Positions 1 through 14,182 of a DNA stretch of 64,000 bases are shown here, piece by piece. The stretch lies in assembly GCA_021399435.1 (NCBI GenBank), contig JAJTUP010000005.1:1736001-1800000 (forward strand), in the 5' to 3' direction. Position 1 is the stretch's first letter; each line of letters starts with the position of its first letter. Position numbers and translations under genes: made by a program. Source of the stretch: Diaporthe sp. PMI_573 (Eukaryota; Ascomycota; Sordariomycetes; Diaporthales; Diaporthaceae). The notes under the pieces are model-generated. The model did not search any database, had not been told where the DNA came from, and saw only the letters and a program-made list of their open reading frames with translations.

Positions 1-2719
1 CGGTTGTGGGGACAAGTGAGTGGCGAAAAATTGACAGCAAGGCTGGGAAATTCGGGCTGTGAAGAAAGCAACGCACAATACGGACCGTGTGATCGACGAC
101 TCATCCCTCGCAGCCGCTTCTAGCTGTGGAAAGTAAAATTCCACTCCCTCCCAGGTACCTTACCCACGGCCATGAGTCGGCAAACTTTCGAGGTAAGGGG
201 CACGAATGTCACCCCGTCCCCCTCTGTTCTGCACTTCAGGGGGTAGCCACACATGTACTGGTGCAAAGCACGGAGCTTGCTCGTTGAGCGGTGTTTTTCG
301 GCTGGCGCGGCTGTATGCCCAGGCCCTTCTCACTGTGCTTCGGGGATGGTAGCCTCCACCCCTCTGGGTATTTGTACTTCGACCAATTCAGGCCGCGACG
401 CCCCAGAAGGGGCCATCAACCCTGCTTTCATCGACACCATCGCTGAGACCGACAACTCGAAAGAGCATCTGGACGTAACATGTGACAACACATTTGTCTT
501 CGACTGCGTCGGTCGCGAATCCGATTGTTTCTGATAGATCGACGGCGGGTCGCATCGTGGCTTCTCTTGCGACCCCTCGGCTGCCTGTTTCTGACGACTC
601 TCCAGGAAGGTTGTGGCGGAAGTTCTTCTGTCGCGAGCGGTGATCTCTCGGTATTCCAGCCAAATATGCGTTAGCACCACTTGGCTGATTCGGTAGACCG
701 ACGACAGGGAGCATGGCTATCATACGAGGCGTTTGTGGGGGTTGGAGAGTACCTAGGTAAGCCGTGGGACCTGATGCCCATGAGCTGTGAATGCATGGTG
801 CTGAGCCGGCATTAGGACCGATGATGCTGTCACAAGTCTGAATCTACTCCCTAGCGGGGCGGGCCTGCATGGTCAGTCTCAGAGTTGCCTCCTGGTAGTG
901 AAGAGCGGTGTTATCATTGGTGCCCCCGAGGTTGACCTAATCTATGTCAGCCTTGCCCGGGCCACCTCGATGCTGTGCATGTCGGTAGATGGATCGTTGG
1001 CTGGAGTTTCACCCTATTCTCTGCAGGTGATCGGTATCGCTAGTAGCCTGAAGACTCGCTGCAGCCTCGTGCCTGTCGGTTGAGGCTCGCGTGTCCTCCG
1101 AGACTCATCGAGCCTTGACACGTTCGGTGGCAGTAGCGGACAACATGCGTGTCAACTCCACTCCTTGGTTGCATCACCTGCGCCAAGGTCCCATCCCAAA
1201 ATGCAACCCATGATGCCATAGTGTTCAACATATCATGCTGCGGCCAGTGTAGAAGAAGCTTTTTAGCGGCCTTTGCGGTATAGATCCATGTGGGTCCTCC
1301 TCAGGGGCTATCTGACAGCTCGTGATTATCCCTTGCTCTTCGCTGCTCATTCTGCACTGGCGATCTGGCAGCATTCTAGGGAATGCTATAGTAGTTTCGG
1401 TTTCACACTAGTGGTGGCTCTGGGCATGTGCCCTGTCTCTACAACACCCAAAAGTAGGTGTTGAGAAACTCTTCCAGCGTGTGGGTAAAGTTGGATGCCC
1501 CAGTCGAAGACCCGGAAGGCCGGAGCGAACGTATCATCTTATCTGATGGGAAGGTAATTCAAATCACAACAAGCTTTCTCGGTGGTTCTCTATTCACTGG
1601 ACGTGTCACTGCAATTCTCTTCGTCGCAGGACTTGGGATGACGGGGCGGAGGGAGTCTTCAAGGTGCTATAAATGAAGCACCTCAATGTCTCTTTTGCTA
1701 CACCGAACAAACGCCGCTTACGTGAACCAATTTTGGAAGTTCAGCTGGGCATGGAGCGGCTGAGCAGACGACGAATGGCACAGCCAATCGCCCAGGTGGG
1801 TGGCGTCTGGGGAAACCTTGCAGCGACCCATCCAGGTCGGGGATGCCGTGACGGAAACGTCCTGCGCCAAGTAGGTCTTGCATGGAACTTGGCAGCTTGG
1901 CCCCGATCATCGCTTTGTGCAAGGTGGGAGTGCTTCGACGTCCTGTCATGGCCGAGACGGGCTCGAAAGACCACTTCCTCACATACTACACTGTACAGTA
2001 AGCACTCGAGCCGTGCCAACAGTGCCAACAAGAGCCAAGCCAGCTCTGAGCTTAAAATCGTCCGAGGTGTCTCTAGCCCGTGCACAAGCAATAATGGCCC
2101 GAATGCTTGCCGTACACCATAGTGCCACAACTCGCCTTATCCAAACGTCTCGTCTCTGGCTTCTTCAAAACACATCCCATCTCCCGCTCTCTATCTTTAG
2201 ATCCCTGGCGTCTAGCCGTTGAGAAGGCCGGAGGTGCGGTTGTGAGTCTCGGGGCGAGCATCACGGACTCATCCGGTGAGGTCATTACAACCAGGCCCCG
2301 TTGCGTACCTGTTCCACTATTTCGGTCGCTGGATGCGGCTGTGAAACATCGGCCGAGCCCTGTGTTTGCGGCAATGGGCGCTGGGAAACGTCTTTTGAAC
2401 CATCCGGGGATAGCACCCAAGGAGCAACCGCATCAGCGTGAAGACTTACCAGCCTTCACCGGGGGGGGGGCGTCCTAGTAGTCAGCTTGACCATTGGCCA
2501 GGGCGTCGAAGGGGCCCCCCCCGGACACTTGTTGACTAATGTGGCTCTTGAAGAGCGGTCGAACTGCCTCATCCGATCACAAACTCGAGCAGGGATGCAA
2601 ATCAGGCGAAACGGCCGGTGCGAGATGATATGCGATTGGGAAAGCGACAGGGCCAGTTCTCTCTTTTATTTGAGAGCGGCCTTCATTGCATGCGCCCGGC
2701 ACCATGCCGGGAGTGAGTC

Positions 2720-2750
2720 TGGCCTGTCTGGCCTGTCTGGCCTGTCTGGT
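2720..2750. repeat. short tandem repeat, 10-bp unit x3
   Basis: The unit GGCCTGTCTG is present three times in direct succession. It lies in the gene-poor 5' region and has no evident coding role. Confidence 0.8.
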
Positions 2751-4098
2751 CGTCGGGCATCGTGAGCACCTTGTGCCCCCCCCCGGTGCCGTTGTTAATT
2801 TTAGGCTTTGAGAGAGCACATCTCACACCCGCTCCGTGCCGCCCGGGTAGCTGGCCCGGCAATTCCTAGTCGGAGCATCCATGTCATGAAATGATTCTGC
2901 GAGCATGAATGCTACCTGCACACGTCTATGATGAGCCCATGAGCGAAGCCCAGGACCAACACGGACCAGCCGTCATGGCACCGCAGGGCAGGGCAGGACG
3001 ACATGTGGAATCAGGCCGCCGAGGAGCAAGCGATAAGGCTGTGCAGCTTGGTACTCTCGTGACTGGAGAGGAGAAAGAGTTGCGGAGGGGTTGCCGCAGA
3101 TTCCAAGCAACCGACAAGAACTTGTCGGTCGATGCTATCCTCAGGCAGACATCCGAACTAGCCGTTCTGCTGCAGACCGGCCTGATGCACGGCGTATGGC
3201 CTCGTCTGCGGCCTGCGAGAGAATACCGGAAATAATCTCTTGTTCGGCCTGAGGATGCCCGTTCTTGCGTGTCCCGATGGTTCGCCCGCGCGCAGTGCTA
3301 CCCTACCTCTGGACCTGCAGAGCTATAAAAAAAACATAAAACCTGGAAGCCAGGTATCAATGCGTGGTGGTGCGTGTCGCGATGGCTGGCTCACATACAG
3401 AATAACCCATCAAGGTGGGTAGGCTGGACTCGTGGGATGCCGGCTGCCAGTGCAATGTAGGGGGGGGGTCACAATGTACACTATCTCCAAGGTTCCATGC
3501 AGGCGTGCCACCCAAAGGGGGGGTAGGGGTCCCCTTGCACTTCTATGTTTGCATCACTCATCGCCCATCAATCCCCCCCTCCCCACAACGGCGTCTCCTC
3601 GCCCTTGTCTGGTCTCGTCAATATCCTCTGGTCGGCCGCATAGCTACACAGTAAGCCAACCGTCACCACCCGTGGCATGCGTTAATCTCCTGGGCAGAAA
3701 CATGGATCGTCACCTTCTCGGGGAACGGCAGTCAAGACGGAAGCCAGCCGTGCCGATGCGTCGATGGCCCCGCTATGCCGATACTCTACCCGGGAGGCGT
3801 CCGTTCACTTGTCGGTGAGCCAAGAGAGGCATATGCGCGTGTGTGTGTATACTTGTGCGCGTGTGCATTCCTCTCATCACATGGGGCCCCCACAATCCCG
3901 AGTTGCCTCATCATTTACTTGCAATTCCTAGAAACACAAGGTGCCGCCAGATCGAGCCGGCTCCAGTGCTCTTCTCGACTCTGATTGCACCGCGCGGGCT
4001 CAGTCTAACCTCTCCGACAACGTCGTGATGGGGTCTCCCCCGCACCCATGGCCCCCGACTCAGACGAAGGGCAGTACTTTGCCTCCCGGCCGCCCCTT

Positions 4099-4122
4099 TC
4101 TCTCTCTCTCTCTCTCTCTCTC
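4099..4122. repeat. (CT)n microsatellite
   Basis: An uninterrupted CT dinucleotide tract of about 24 bases, roughly 850 bp upstream of the sulfate permease ATG. Pyrimidine tracts are common in fungal promoters, but at this distance a promoter role is only a guess. Confidence 0.8.
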
Positions 4123-4969
4123 ACACCCCTCCTCCTTGTCCAGCTGTCAGGGGCGACAGGAAACACTTCAGCAACACGTCCCTGAACCTTGCGCTTGAAG
4201 GGTACCCCGCACCAGGCTATACTATGTGTGTACACTATACCAAACTACATACTTGCTTACTCCCTGCGCAACCACAGTAGCCCGGACCGTTGCTTGTGTC
4301 GCGACCAACTGGTTGCCATCTCACCACACCACATCCTCACCATGGCACGCTGCTGCCATTGGACAGCCCATTCGGCCCTGAAGCTGCATCTCTCTCGCCC
4401 TCGGGGCCCTTGGTCCAGAATAGGTAGCTTCCGAGGATACATGGGATGGATGCTGGTGATGGGTTTCGTCTATTTTAGTGGTAGCCAGTCTTATCTGGCG
4501 TGGACTAGTTGGCCTGTCCTCATCTGAGTGACAACATCCCGAACGCCGACAGCATTGTGTGAGAGGGAGGGAGAGACTCAGGTTGACAGGCACTTCTGTC
4601 CCCGTGTGGCGGATGCTCTTCTTGTCGTGTACACGGGGCAGGCTCTGGCTGTCCAGGGTGGCAGGATGGCCGACTATTGTCATGCTTGCACAGCACAGGC
4701 ACGCCCCTGTACTGCACGGTGGGAGCAGCAATCACGTCCGCTCAGAGGTCTTATACGTGGTAGGGATCCTGGGGTATGCACATGACTTTGGTCCCAGGCG
4801 CCCATTGACTTCAAGTACATAACCTCCCGCCCTCCTTTGTTGTCTTGGACGACGAGGAGAACGTAGACAGAGCATCCAACTTGGTCATCTTAGACGCGCT
4901 CCTTTTGCATCACAACCTCCCACTCTGCCTCACATTAACCTTCTCCCCAAGCCCCAGGCAGCCGTCATC

Positions 4970-7441
4970 ATGAAGGTGGTTGACGCTGTAAAGAATGACG
5001 TCCGCACGGATGTGACCTGGAATAAGCTCGGTCGGTTGACGACCAAGGCGGCGAGGGCTCTCCCTTCTGCCTCCGCGCGCTACATGATCGACAAGGTACC
5101 CATCGTGGGCTGGCTGCCGAGATACAACCCCAGATGGCTCATCAACGACACCATCGCCGGCTTGACGCTGGGTCTGATGCTCATCCCTCAGGGCCTGTCC
5201 TACGCCTCCCTTGCCACAATCCCCATCCAGTATGGCTTGATGTCGAGCTGGTTTCCATCAGCCCTCTACGCCTTCATGGGGACCACCAAAGGTGAGCACA
5301 CCGTTAGCCGGCAAGGCCTTTTGAGAGGGATACCCATATGCTCACAAGATACGCCCCAGATCTGTCTACCGGCCCGACCTCCCTCATCGGGCTCCTCACA
5401 TCGGACATCATCTCGTCCTTCGGCGAGGATTCTCCATACTCGCCTCAGCAGATCGCGTCCGCGGTTGCCATATCAATGGGTGTGTTTGGCATGATCCTGG
5501 GTTTCCTGAAGCTCGGCTTCTTGTTGGAATTCATCTCCATCCCCATCATCACCGGCTTCATATCAGCTGTGGCAATCACAATCCTGCTCAACCAGATGGG
5601 CTCTCTGCTCGGCTCGGACATTTCTTCCGACGGTGCTGCCAGTCAGATACACGACGTCTTCGCGAACCTCGGTGGCGCGAGCGGCCTCACGTGCGCCATC
5701 GGCTTCTCCTGCATCGCCTTTCTGACCATCCTCGACAAGTCTGGGAAGCGATGGGGTGACAAGAACAAGATCATCTGGCTCCTGTCCATTCTTCGCGCAT
5801 TCCTGGCCTTGGTTCTATACACGGGCATCAGCTACGCCGTGAACCACAACCTGGGTGAGGACGACTACCTTTTCAAGGTTGTCAAGGTCAAGTCCAACGG
5901 CCTGGAGACGCCTCAAATTCCTTCGATGGATCTTGTCAGTCAGACTATTGGCAAGAGTATCACTGTGTTCGTTGGCGCGGCCATCGAGCATACAGCTATT
6001 GCGCGGGCCTTTGGCGTGAGAAATGATTACATTCCTGACCAGAGCCAGGAGCTCTGTTACTTCGGACTTTGCAACGTAGGTGGCTACTCTTGTTCCCCAA
6101 CTACGCTGGAACTGGAACATTGATCACTCTCTCGCTGGCTTTCGCTCTTGTCCAATCGCTGACGCTGTCTCTCCAGTTCTTCAACAGTTTCTTCCATTCC
6201 ATGGGTGTCGGCGGTGCCATGTCCAGGACATCGGTCAATTCTTCCTGCAAAGTCAAGTCGCCGCTGTCCGGCTTTGTCACGACCGCCATCATCCTCGTGT
6301 CCATTTATAAGCTAGTGGGTCTCCTTTACTGGATTCCGAAGTCAGCACTCGCAGCTATCATCATCTGCGCCGTGTGGCCCCTAATCTATCCACCCTCGAC
6401 CTTCTACCGCTTCTGGAAGACCTCCCTCGCCGACTTCATCACGTCGATGCTGGCTTTCTGGATCACATTGTTCTACTCGACCGAGTTCGGTATTTTCATT
6501 CCCGTCGCTTTCAACAGTAAGTAGTGTTCTAGTCTTCCTGTCTAGTGGTCCAGGGCGAAGTCTCTCCTCTTTTGTTTGGTTCTTTCGCCGTTCGTTCGAC
6601 ATCACTTGGCAGGGTTCATGACACTTGCCAATCCAAAGCCGTCTGAGGCCGCCAGGCTCAACTCTATTCTTTCCTATGTCGATTGCGTTTGCGAACCGAG
6701 GACCAGCTAACTGACACCTATTCAGTCGTCTACCTCATCCTGCGCCAAACATTTGCATCTATCACCGCATCTGCTGTGCCCCCGCGCTCAGAATTGGCTT
6801 CTTCCCTCGATGCCGCACGTGGCTTGCCGCCCTCGCACGTTGCTGATCAGATGATGTTGGATGTCCACGTCTTCCGCTTCAACGAGTCGTTCTTTTTCCC
6901 CAACTCGCACCGCCTGACCGCACGCATCCTAGACTCTGTCCAGACTCACCATGGCCCCATCTACAACGGTTCGGGAGGCGCTGAGAAAGAGAGGAACTGG
7001 TCTGTTGTGGCTGAGAAGCGCATTAAGCGCCTACGGATTGCAGCTGGTGTCACCGACGCCTCGGCCCTGCCACCCATTGGCCTGGTTGTGCTTGACTTCG
7101 GAAGGGTCAATCACATCGACACGACTGCCGTGTCGCACCTCAAGACTCTGACTGCCGAGGTATACAAGTACGGCGGCAAGGGTGTCGAATTCCGCTTCGT
7201 TGATATGAGCCCTTATGTGCGCGAAAGGTTCGAGAGGGCGGGCTGGAGGATTGTAGACGGTAGCGTGCCGCTCTCCTTATCCGAAGCCGATGAAGCCAAA
7301 CAGACCAGGCTGTTCAACTCGGTCGCCGAGGCTGTGATGGCGCCTAGGATGAGGGACCAGTATTTCGAGGAGCAGTATCTGGAGAAGTCAGACACGGTGA
7401 ACACGCTAAAGCCGACGGCTTCTTATATGGAAGATGCTTGA
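4970..7441 (+). CDS. SulP-family sulfate permease with C-terminal STAS domain
   Basis: Predicted proton-coupled sulfate importer of the plasma membrane, which would feed sulfate assimilation. Model: exons 4970-5291, 5360-6075, 6177-6516 and 6726-7441, giving 697 residues. The first three introns are 68, 101 and 209 bp; the last has a CTAAC/CTGAC branch region before its AG. The SulP signature PQGLSYASLA is at residues 73-82. The stretch after intron 1 reads DLSTGPTSLIGLL, typical of the family, and fixes that junction. Many hydrophobic helices follow to about residue 470. A STAS domain (beta strand LVVLDF, then HIDTTAV) covers about 490-670. The protein is shorter than I recall for Neurospora CYS-14 or yeast Sul1, but domain order is complete. 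The start is the first ATG of the conserved frame, in the context TCATCATGAAG. Sulfate as substrate is inferred from family; other SulP members carry molybdate or other anions. Confidence 0.9.
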
Positions 7442-9133
7442 AAGAGGCCTGTCCGGAAGCAGGAGCGCCATTGATGGGACGGAGAGATGGAACGTACGGC
7501 GCTGAGCAGGTGCTGGCTCATCCATGTGAACGTACGGGCATGTTCCTGTCATTTTCAGGAGGTTTTCTCCTTTTCATTGATGCCATTCTTTTCGTTGTTG
7601 ATAGCTCTCAATACAGAAAACACCTACAGTCGTTACCAAAGTGAGTGTGCGCGTCCAAACGACCCACTCCACAGAAGTCTCTGCTCAGCGATTGCTATCG
7701 GATTCTCTACCGAGTAAGGCATTGGTTGTCGGTTCGACAAACCTGTAGCGGTAGGCGGCACGTCAGGTGAGCCGCTAGCCTTGTTCACCGTGTTTTCCCA
7801 TGAGCCGTGGTCCGGCCATTGGCGCCGACCCGTCTGGAATACCACCAGACAAAGAAATTGTTGTCCAAAGTCTATCTTGCAAGAAGAACGAATTCAATGG
7901 AGCAAAACAATAGTTGATAACATAGTAGTGCACGGCTGACAATCATGAGCGTAGCGTCGTGCTGAGATCCTGGTCATGTTCAGTGTTTAACTCCGTCTTC
8001 GGCCGGCATGATGCATTAAGCACATGAACAGGCTTTTAATTGGCGGTAAGCCTTGCAAGTTGGCGGTCCAAGACAACGATCAACCTTCTTTCTTGTGACT
8101 ACCTTGTATTCGTTGAACTCCGAGAACGCCTAGCCACATCCCAGACATTGTCGTTGCGCCACCGGGAACGCTCTCGGGGCTCGAGCTGACGGGCTTTGTA
8201 TGCTGAAAGTGCGGCGAGGCAACATTGGACGAGAAGCTCAGCAAAACACCGCTTCGACGAAAAGTGTGGGCACGAACGCTGTGCCAATTCCTGCCAGATT
8301 TTTTACAGAGCATGGCGCTTGTGGGACCGACAATTCTCGGTTCCCGTTAGCTGGCTTTGTGTCTGCGGTCGGGCACATTCGGTCATGGATTCACTGGTGA
8401 GTCAACTCACTCGGACGGTATGCCCTTGTATCACAACCTGCTTTTGTGGCCTTGTACAGCACAACCGGAACACCATGCAAGTGCTTGACAATCAGCCCAC
8501 AGTTCGCTCTGAACACTTCTGATGATGCAGAGAAACTCTCATCGTACTTGGAGAGCACTCCACGGAGAAGCTACATAACTTATAATTAGAACGACAGGAA
8601 TCAAGGTCTGTGGAGTGTACCAGGGAATCTTTCAACTCGAAAAGTAAGAGTCGGGACAAATCAGACCGTCGTTGAACGTGAGTCAGACGGAAACAGTGGA
8701 TAACAATGCCTGCAATACACAGTATATATTCATTGAACCCCAGCCTCCTGAGCATGTGGATATCGTGCGTTAACTATGTCGTGGTGGAAGTGGATCCGTT
8801 AAACTCCGAGCCGGGCGACTCACAAGGCGGCATAGAACCCAACGTTTGACACAAAGCTTGTTAGTCTCCTTCGGGAAGTCAAGGAGATTGCTACTGACCA
8901 CTTAATCACTCCAGCAGCGATCAATACTAGTAGCTCTAACGAATCCAAGCTCCATTAAGACGTCATCTTTGGAATAATGGATTTACTCTCAAGATGTATC
9001 ATATGGTAGGCGCCTCAGCTCACGAGGCGGAATACATGATGGTAAAAAAAAAAACTCGTGAAGCAAATGCATGCAGTGAGCATACTGCATTCATACTTTG
9101 GTAACGCTTGTGCGTGAACAGACGATACTGGCT
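7442..9133. other. intergenic, nothing recognised
   Basis: A 1.7-kb tail-to-tail spacer between the sulfate permease and GH92 genes. It contains only short overlapping frames on both strands. The part after about 8900 is somewhat AT-rich with a short A run near 9045. No RNA gene or repeat was identified. Confidence 0.5.
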
Positions 9134-11847
9134 CTAGGCCCCGTTGGAGCCTACAAAATCAGGCCAGTAGTTTCCTGCTAATCTCTTCAGATTTCTGCTA
9201 TTCCCAGCATATGATCCATTGAAACCTGTGTACGCCCCGACGCTCGGCGGCAAGTCATCTACACCCCTTCCCCAAGTGCTTTCGTTTCGTCCTAGGGTGA
9301 GCACCAACTCCTTGCCCTCGGTGAAGAAACTGTGATCCACCCAGTTCTTGGTGTATGGCACACCATTGAGCGTCGCAGATTGTATGCAAATGGCTTCGTA
9401 GGCCGGGTCGAAGTTGACGTTGCGAATGGTGGCAGTGTTACCTGTGACCGGGTGCGTGATGTTCACACTGGCAAAGTATGGCGGTGTGATGAGGTAGACG
9501 TCCTGCCCCGGGTTTGGAAATAGCCCAATCATGCTAAAGGCAAGGAAGCTTCCCATAGCACCAGAATCATCGTTCCCTGGGAGACCAGCTGGTGTTGGGC
9601 TGAAGAAGGACGGGATATAGAAGTGAGATCGCTTTGCAGAGAGAGCAGGGCGACCAGCGTAGTGGTATTGGAACACCGTGAGGAACGCAGGCTCATTTCC
9701 TATGTAGGTGATATTTTGATCGTGGAGATAGTCGAGGCGGCGTACGAAGCCTTCGGGCCCCCCATAGAGCGCGATGAGTGTTGCTTGATCATGGGGAACG
9801 AAACTGCTCAGATCAGTGCTCTGTATTGGGACCGTTTGTCATGGGAGAGGGATAGCACGCACAAGCCATATTCCCACAGGCTGCTCTCAAATGTTTCTCT
9901 GCCGGTATTCTGGAGCGAGCAAGCAATACCTGAGCTGTCGATGTTGCTGCACGTCTGTGGATCCTGAACTTCCCACGTCTGGTTGATGAACTTGGGCTGA
10001 AAGAAGCCGACAAATCCAGTGTCCTCCAGCCCAGTTGATGTGTTGAGGAACGAGGTTTGATCGGCTCTGAAAAGATTCTGCCAATTTCCGCTGGACTCGA
10101 TGTATTTCTCCTGGTCAGCTGTGTTGTTCAGTGCAGCAGCTAGCTCCGAAATGCAAAAGTCATTATAGCTGTATTCGAGTGTCCTGGAGACACTGCGGGT
10201 CATTGTCCCAAAGCCCTTGTAGTCGAAATCCTGCACCGGAATATAACCAAGGGCTTTCCAACTGTCAAGGCCACCACGTCCATTGCAACACCAGTCGTAA
10301 GGTTCGACCTCGGCATCCTTGACCACTGCTTCGTATCCGAGATTCCACTGCAAATATCAGTATTCCTGGCCTTTGAAGGAGGCGATCCGCGGCTTTTTGC
10401 TCACATCGATGTTGGAAAGACCCTTCAAGTACCCATCAACGAGCACGACATCTGCGTTCGAGCCACCCTGCGAAGGTTGTCAGAGGATGAAGTCGCCGAC
10501 TATTGAGGGATCAGAGGCTTACCTGGGTGTAGCCCTTGCTGAGACTCATGCGGCAATCTGGCAGCCAGCCGAGATGGGCATACGTGTCGATCAGGGACCT
10601 GATCATGTCCTCCACAGCTTCCGGATCAACGATGGTCAGGAAAGGGATCTGCGATCTGAAAGAATCCCATAGACTGATCCAACGCGTCCTTAATCAGCAC
10701 CTGGGCTTGAAATACCCATTGCCGTTCGAATCGAGCTTACTCACCAGTAGAAAGAGTCAAAGTACGGCTCACTACTTGACCAGAGCGGGTTCTCGCCAGT
10801 GTAGTTTTGCGGGTTGATCATTGTACGGTAGTACCCGCTAAAAAAGTTTGTTAGAAAAGAAGATTCCACCCCCTCTGTGTCGACAGAGATGTAGCTCAGT
10901 TTCTCCCTCCATGCACTTCTTGCTGCGGTCTGGACGCTTTCGAAGTCGAAATCCGGAATCTCGGACTCGGCATGTGCACATGCCTGATCGGCACTGATGA
11001 AGCTTGTCGCGGTGCGCGCATAAATGGGAGCATCCCCGCTGGCGAATCGCACGAAAGCACCACCGGGCAGAGGGTAACCGTTTATAGACCGCGAGATTGT
11101 GAATTCCTTGACGTCAGCACTAGCGCGGCTATTTGAGTAGATTCCATTGTCGAAGACAGCAGCCCCAGAGAAGTCTGTACAAAAGTATAACACGTAGTTT
11201 CCTACGCCAAAACTAGGGGCGAACCGGGCATTTCCAGTGATTCGTCCTGTCTCTGCGTCAACAGACACGGTTGCGTTATCCTGGCGGCTGTCTTGCAGGT
11301 CTGTGAGGTCCTGAAGGATCAGAGGATGGCTGCCATTGGCCGCCGAGTCCGCAAAGCTGAACTTGAGGATAGATGTGTGTTTTGTTGTGGTCATCTCGGC
11401 CTGGATCGCCGAGTCGAGGGTGACGCTGAAGTAACCAGGTTCGGCAACCACGCTGTCGTTGTTAAAGGCCCCAAAGCGCGCGCGCGCCTTTTTCGGGAAA
11501 ACACACTTGTTGACGTCTCCGTCGGGGCAGCTGGCGTAGGGAAACAGTGCAAAGTTACCGAGCGATGGGCTTCCCCCTGTTCCCGAATCGTGCATTACAC
11601 TGAAGCCTGTGATATTGCTGCCATCGAGAGTGAAGCCACCCTGGTTCGAGCCGCTATTAGTGTCTCCCACTGCTTTCGCCATGCCGTAGGGCAGCGAGGC
11701 GCCTGGAAAGACATTGCCACCGTTGCTTGCTCCGATGAGGGGGTCGACATATTGTAAGTTGTCGACAAGGGGGTTTTGTGCGGTGGCAAACCTGGCTGCT
11801 CCCAACAACAATGCCACCATACATTGGTGGGCCGTCGCAGAGAACAT
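9134..11847 (-). CDS. secreted glycoside hydrolase family 92 (alpha-1,2-mannosidase type)
   Basis: Predicted secreted, calcium-dependent exo-alpha-mannosidase trimming mannose from N-glycans or fungal mannan. Model on the minus strand: exons 11847-10745, 10673-10523, 10467-10405, 10347-9863 and 9806-9134, 824 residues. A signal peptide is clear: a hydrophobic core, then ARFATAQ with likely cleavage after Ala. The N-terminal beta-sandwich begins with the family pattern VDPLIGASNGGNVFPGASLPYGM. The (alpha/alpha)6 part shows WLPDCRMSLSKGYTQGGSNADVV, GNEPAF and GNDDSGAMGS near residue 680, where GH92 enzymes keep their catalytic acidic residues. The introns are 71, 55, 57 and 56 bp. Intron 4 was placed so that EYGF continues into SFVPHD, as family members read. 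No piece of the fold appears missing. Mannose specificity is a family inference; GH92 includes 1,2-, 1,3-, 1,4- and 1,6-mannosidases. Confidence 0.9.
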
Positions 11848-12008
11848 GGCTGCAAGGCTACAGTTGAACGAGTGATGCGGAGGGAAACTGGCGTGGGACC
11901 ACTGACGATCGACTCGACTACCGCGTCTTCGAGGCCCAAGGGGTGAGCGCGGGGGGGGGGGGGAAGAAGGCGAATCACCGGGCCCGGACTGATTCTCGTG
12001 TGTCCCGA

Positions 12009-12014
12009 TATATA
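12009..12014 (-). promoter_or_regulatory. TATA-like box of the GH92 gene
   Basis: TATATA on the minus strand, about 162 bp upstream of the GH92 ATG. Position fits a core promoter with a leader of roughly 130 bases. It is a sequence match only. Confidence 0.4.
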
Positions 12015-14182
12015 AACAGGCGTCTCAATCTCCTTGAGCACGTAGTGAACAAAATGCTGCAGTGTCAATAAGATCAACCATACGCTTTGCAGTCACACCG
12101 GATGCCCCGGTTTACAGCGTAGGAGGCTGTGATGCCCCTTTAACACCCTGCCGTTCTCAATCAAACAAACGCGTCTGCTGCAGGTGTCGCTCCGGTCAGG
12201 TGCAGGCAAATAATCAAACTCTGGCGGGGGGCAGGTGCAAGGCGCATGGGTGCAGCTTGCAGCATGTGCCGAACCGGATCAACCTGCGAATGCCATCATC
12301 TATCTGCTCTATCTACTGCGTGTGCCCAGAACTCTGTATTCTTCTCTCTCCCTGTTCCCCTCTCTCTGTCTGTACATTTGGATGGAGCGACAGGCATCTA
12401 CACGGCAGTGAGTGAGATATTACAGCTGTGTTGATCAACGGGGCGCGAGGACAAGGGGTGAGAGTGGGGGTGGTCACTGAGAACTCAGACTGGTTGGGGA
12501 TCCTCGGGGGGCCATGCGCAAGTCCCGAGTGGCTTCCGTCCTACGCGCCAGCCAGGGTTGCACCGGACCTCCCTTTAACTATCACGTATGGTGAAGGCAT
12601 GTTACTTTGATCATGGAGGGGTAGCACTGCACAAGCGGCTTGTGCTCCGCAACAAGGGACGAACTCATCAAAGGAATCCCGGATGAGCTGGGTGACAAGG
12701 TTCGGGGCCGGACAGGGAAGACGATCGAATGGGTGCACATAATATAGTTAAGCTACGTGACCTGCAGTCATACGACCTCGCTGCATATGCGTGGCTGCAA
12801 GCGCCGTTTGTGCCTTGCATGAAACCATTAAATGATAATCAGTATAACCTGCCTTTCAGGGCAGGTGCAATGCTCCCAGTCGAAGGCGATGCAACCCACA
12901 GCAATTAATTGCTACACCTTGGCTGGGCTGCCAGGCTGCCAGCTGCCTGGGCCTCTGCAGTCGAACATCTTAGATGTCCATCCGGGAAGCTTGTTCGGAC
13001 CAATCTGTCTAAGCAACCCCCGGGCCTTGGCCCTTGGAGAAGGCGCCGCCAGTGGCCGGCCTTCTCATGTCAGACGTAGACCTTTCTTGGCACACAGCGT
13101 TGTTCCAATATACTATTATATGAATAACAACACCTAACAATGCCTCTAGTGTAGAATGTCTATATTGACATGCTCTCCCTCCTATAAAACCGCAGCCAAA
13201 ATATATGCATCCGGCGAAAGAGCAACAATGGCACTTGGGAGTGGACGAAGCCAGCTTCCGACAGTCCGCAGCTCCGCGCTGCCCACTTTGCCGATAACTT
13301 TGGGAAGTGGATGGCGAGTTGCTGTTGAAGTACCAATTTATGCAATCCACAACTTCTGATTCCCACTCCAGTGAAATTTACTTTCATAGATCTACAGGGT
13401 GCCTTTGCAGAACGTAAAAATCACTATTTCTGATTTAAGAGATTGATCACTTTCTTTTTTCTTTGCAATGAATATTACATTCGGAGGCGTTTATCCCTCA
13501 CCCTCCCCCTGTCGGCTTGATGAAACAGTGTTGTGTATCTGCATCATTGATTGCACGTAGTTTGAACTCCATGTCCCCTAGTCCACAGACAAGGCTGGAA
13601 AGACGCTGGATCTGGGAGATCAAGCCATTGCCTACCTACTTTTCACGCTATGACGGTGCGCAGAGCTCTTCTTGCACAATTACTTACACTGGGGCACTTG
13701 CTTCATAGCCCGGAGAGGAGGTTTTCGCGCACATATAGCGCGCCTAGGCCTTTGATAGGGCCAAGCCGAGAGTGCACCAACGAATGAGAAAGATTGTAAA
13801 TTCGTCTTGTCTCGTCTGGTCACCTTTCCTGCTAAAAGGACACTACGAGTTCACCGCTCCATTCTAACACCTGATAGTGGCACTTCGCGCAGCACAAGTG
13901 AGGCTTCGAGCAGGACGCACCGGCCTCCAGCACGACGCGCATAGCGCCAAGCACCTGCGTGTACACTCGCCATGTTTGTGTCCGTCCGCCTGCGCCTTGA
14001 TACAGAAGCCGTTGTCCCGCGCTATATTAAGTGTGGAAGCCTCAACCAAACCAGGAGAACTTGACTGTAGTGAACAGAATTTGCGTCCTCCCACTGAATT
14101 TCATCCCATCGCAGCTGTGGCAACTTCAGCCAGCATTCAACCACGAAACATCATATTCTCCTCATAAAACGTCCAACTAGTT

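Larger units (their letters stand above)
1..4969. other. gene-poor region, no supported gene
   Basis: About 5 kb upstream of the sulfate permease gene. Open frames on both strands are short (none above about 150 codons), overlap one another, and show no recognisable domain or credible splice chain. Visible structure is limited to a short tandem repeat near 2720-2750, homopolymer C and G runs, a CT tract at 4099-4122 and one copy of the palindrome ACCTAGGT at 751-758. Decayed coding sequence cannot be excluded. Confidence 0.5.

Noticed and set aside
2073..2478. Overlapping frames of 115-123 codons on both strands
   Set aside because: Each is open only because the other strand is; neither has a domain or a continuation through plausible introns.
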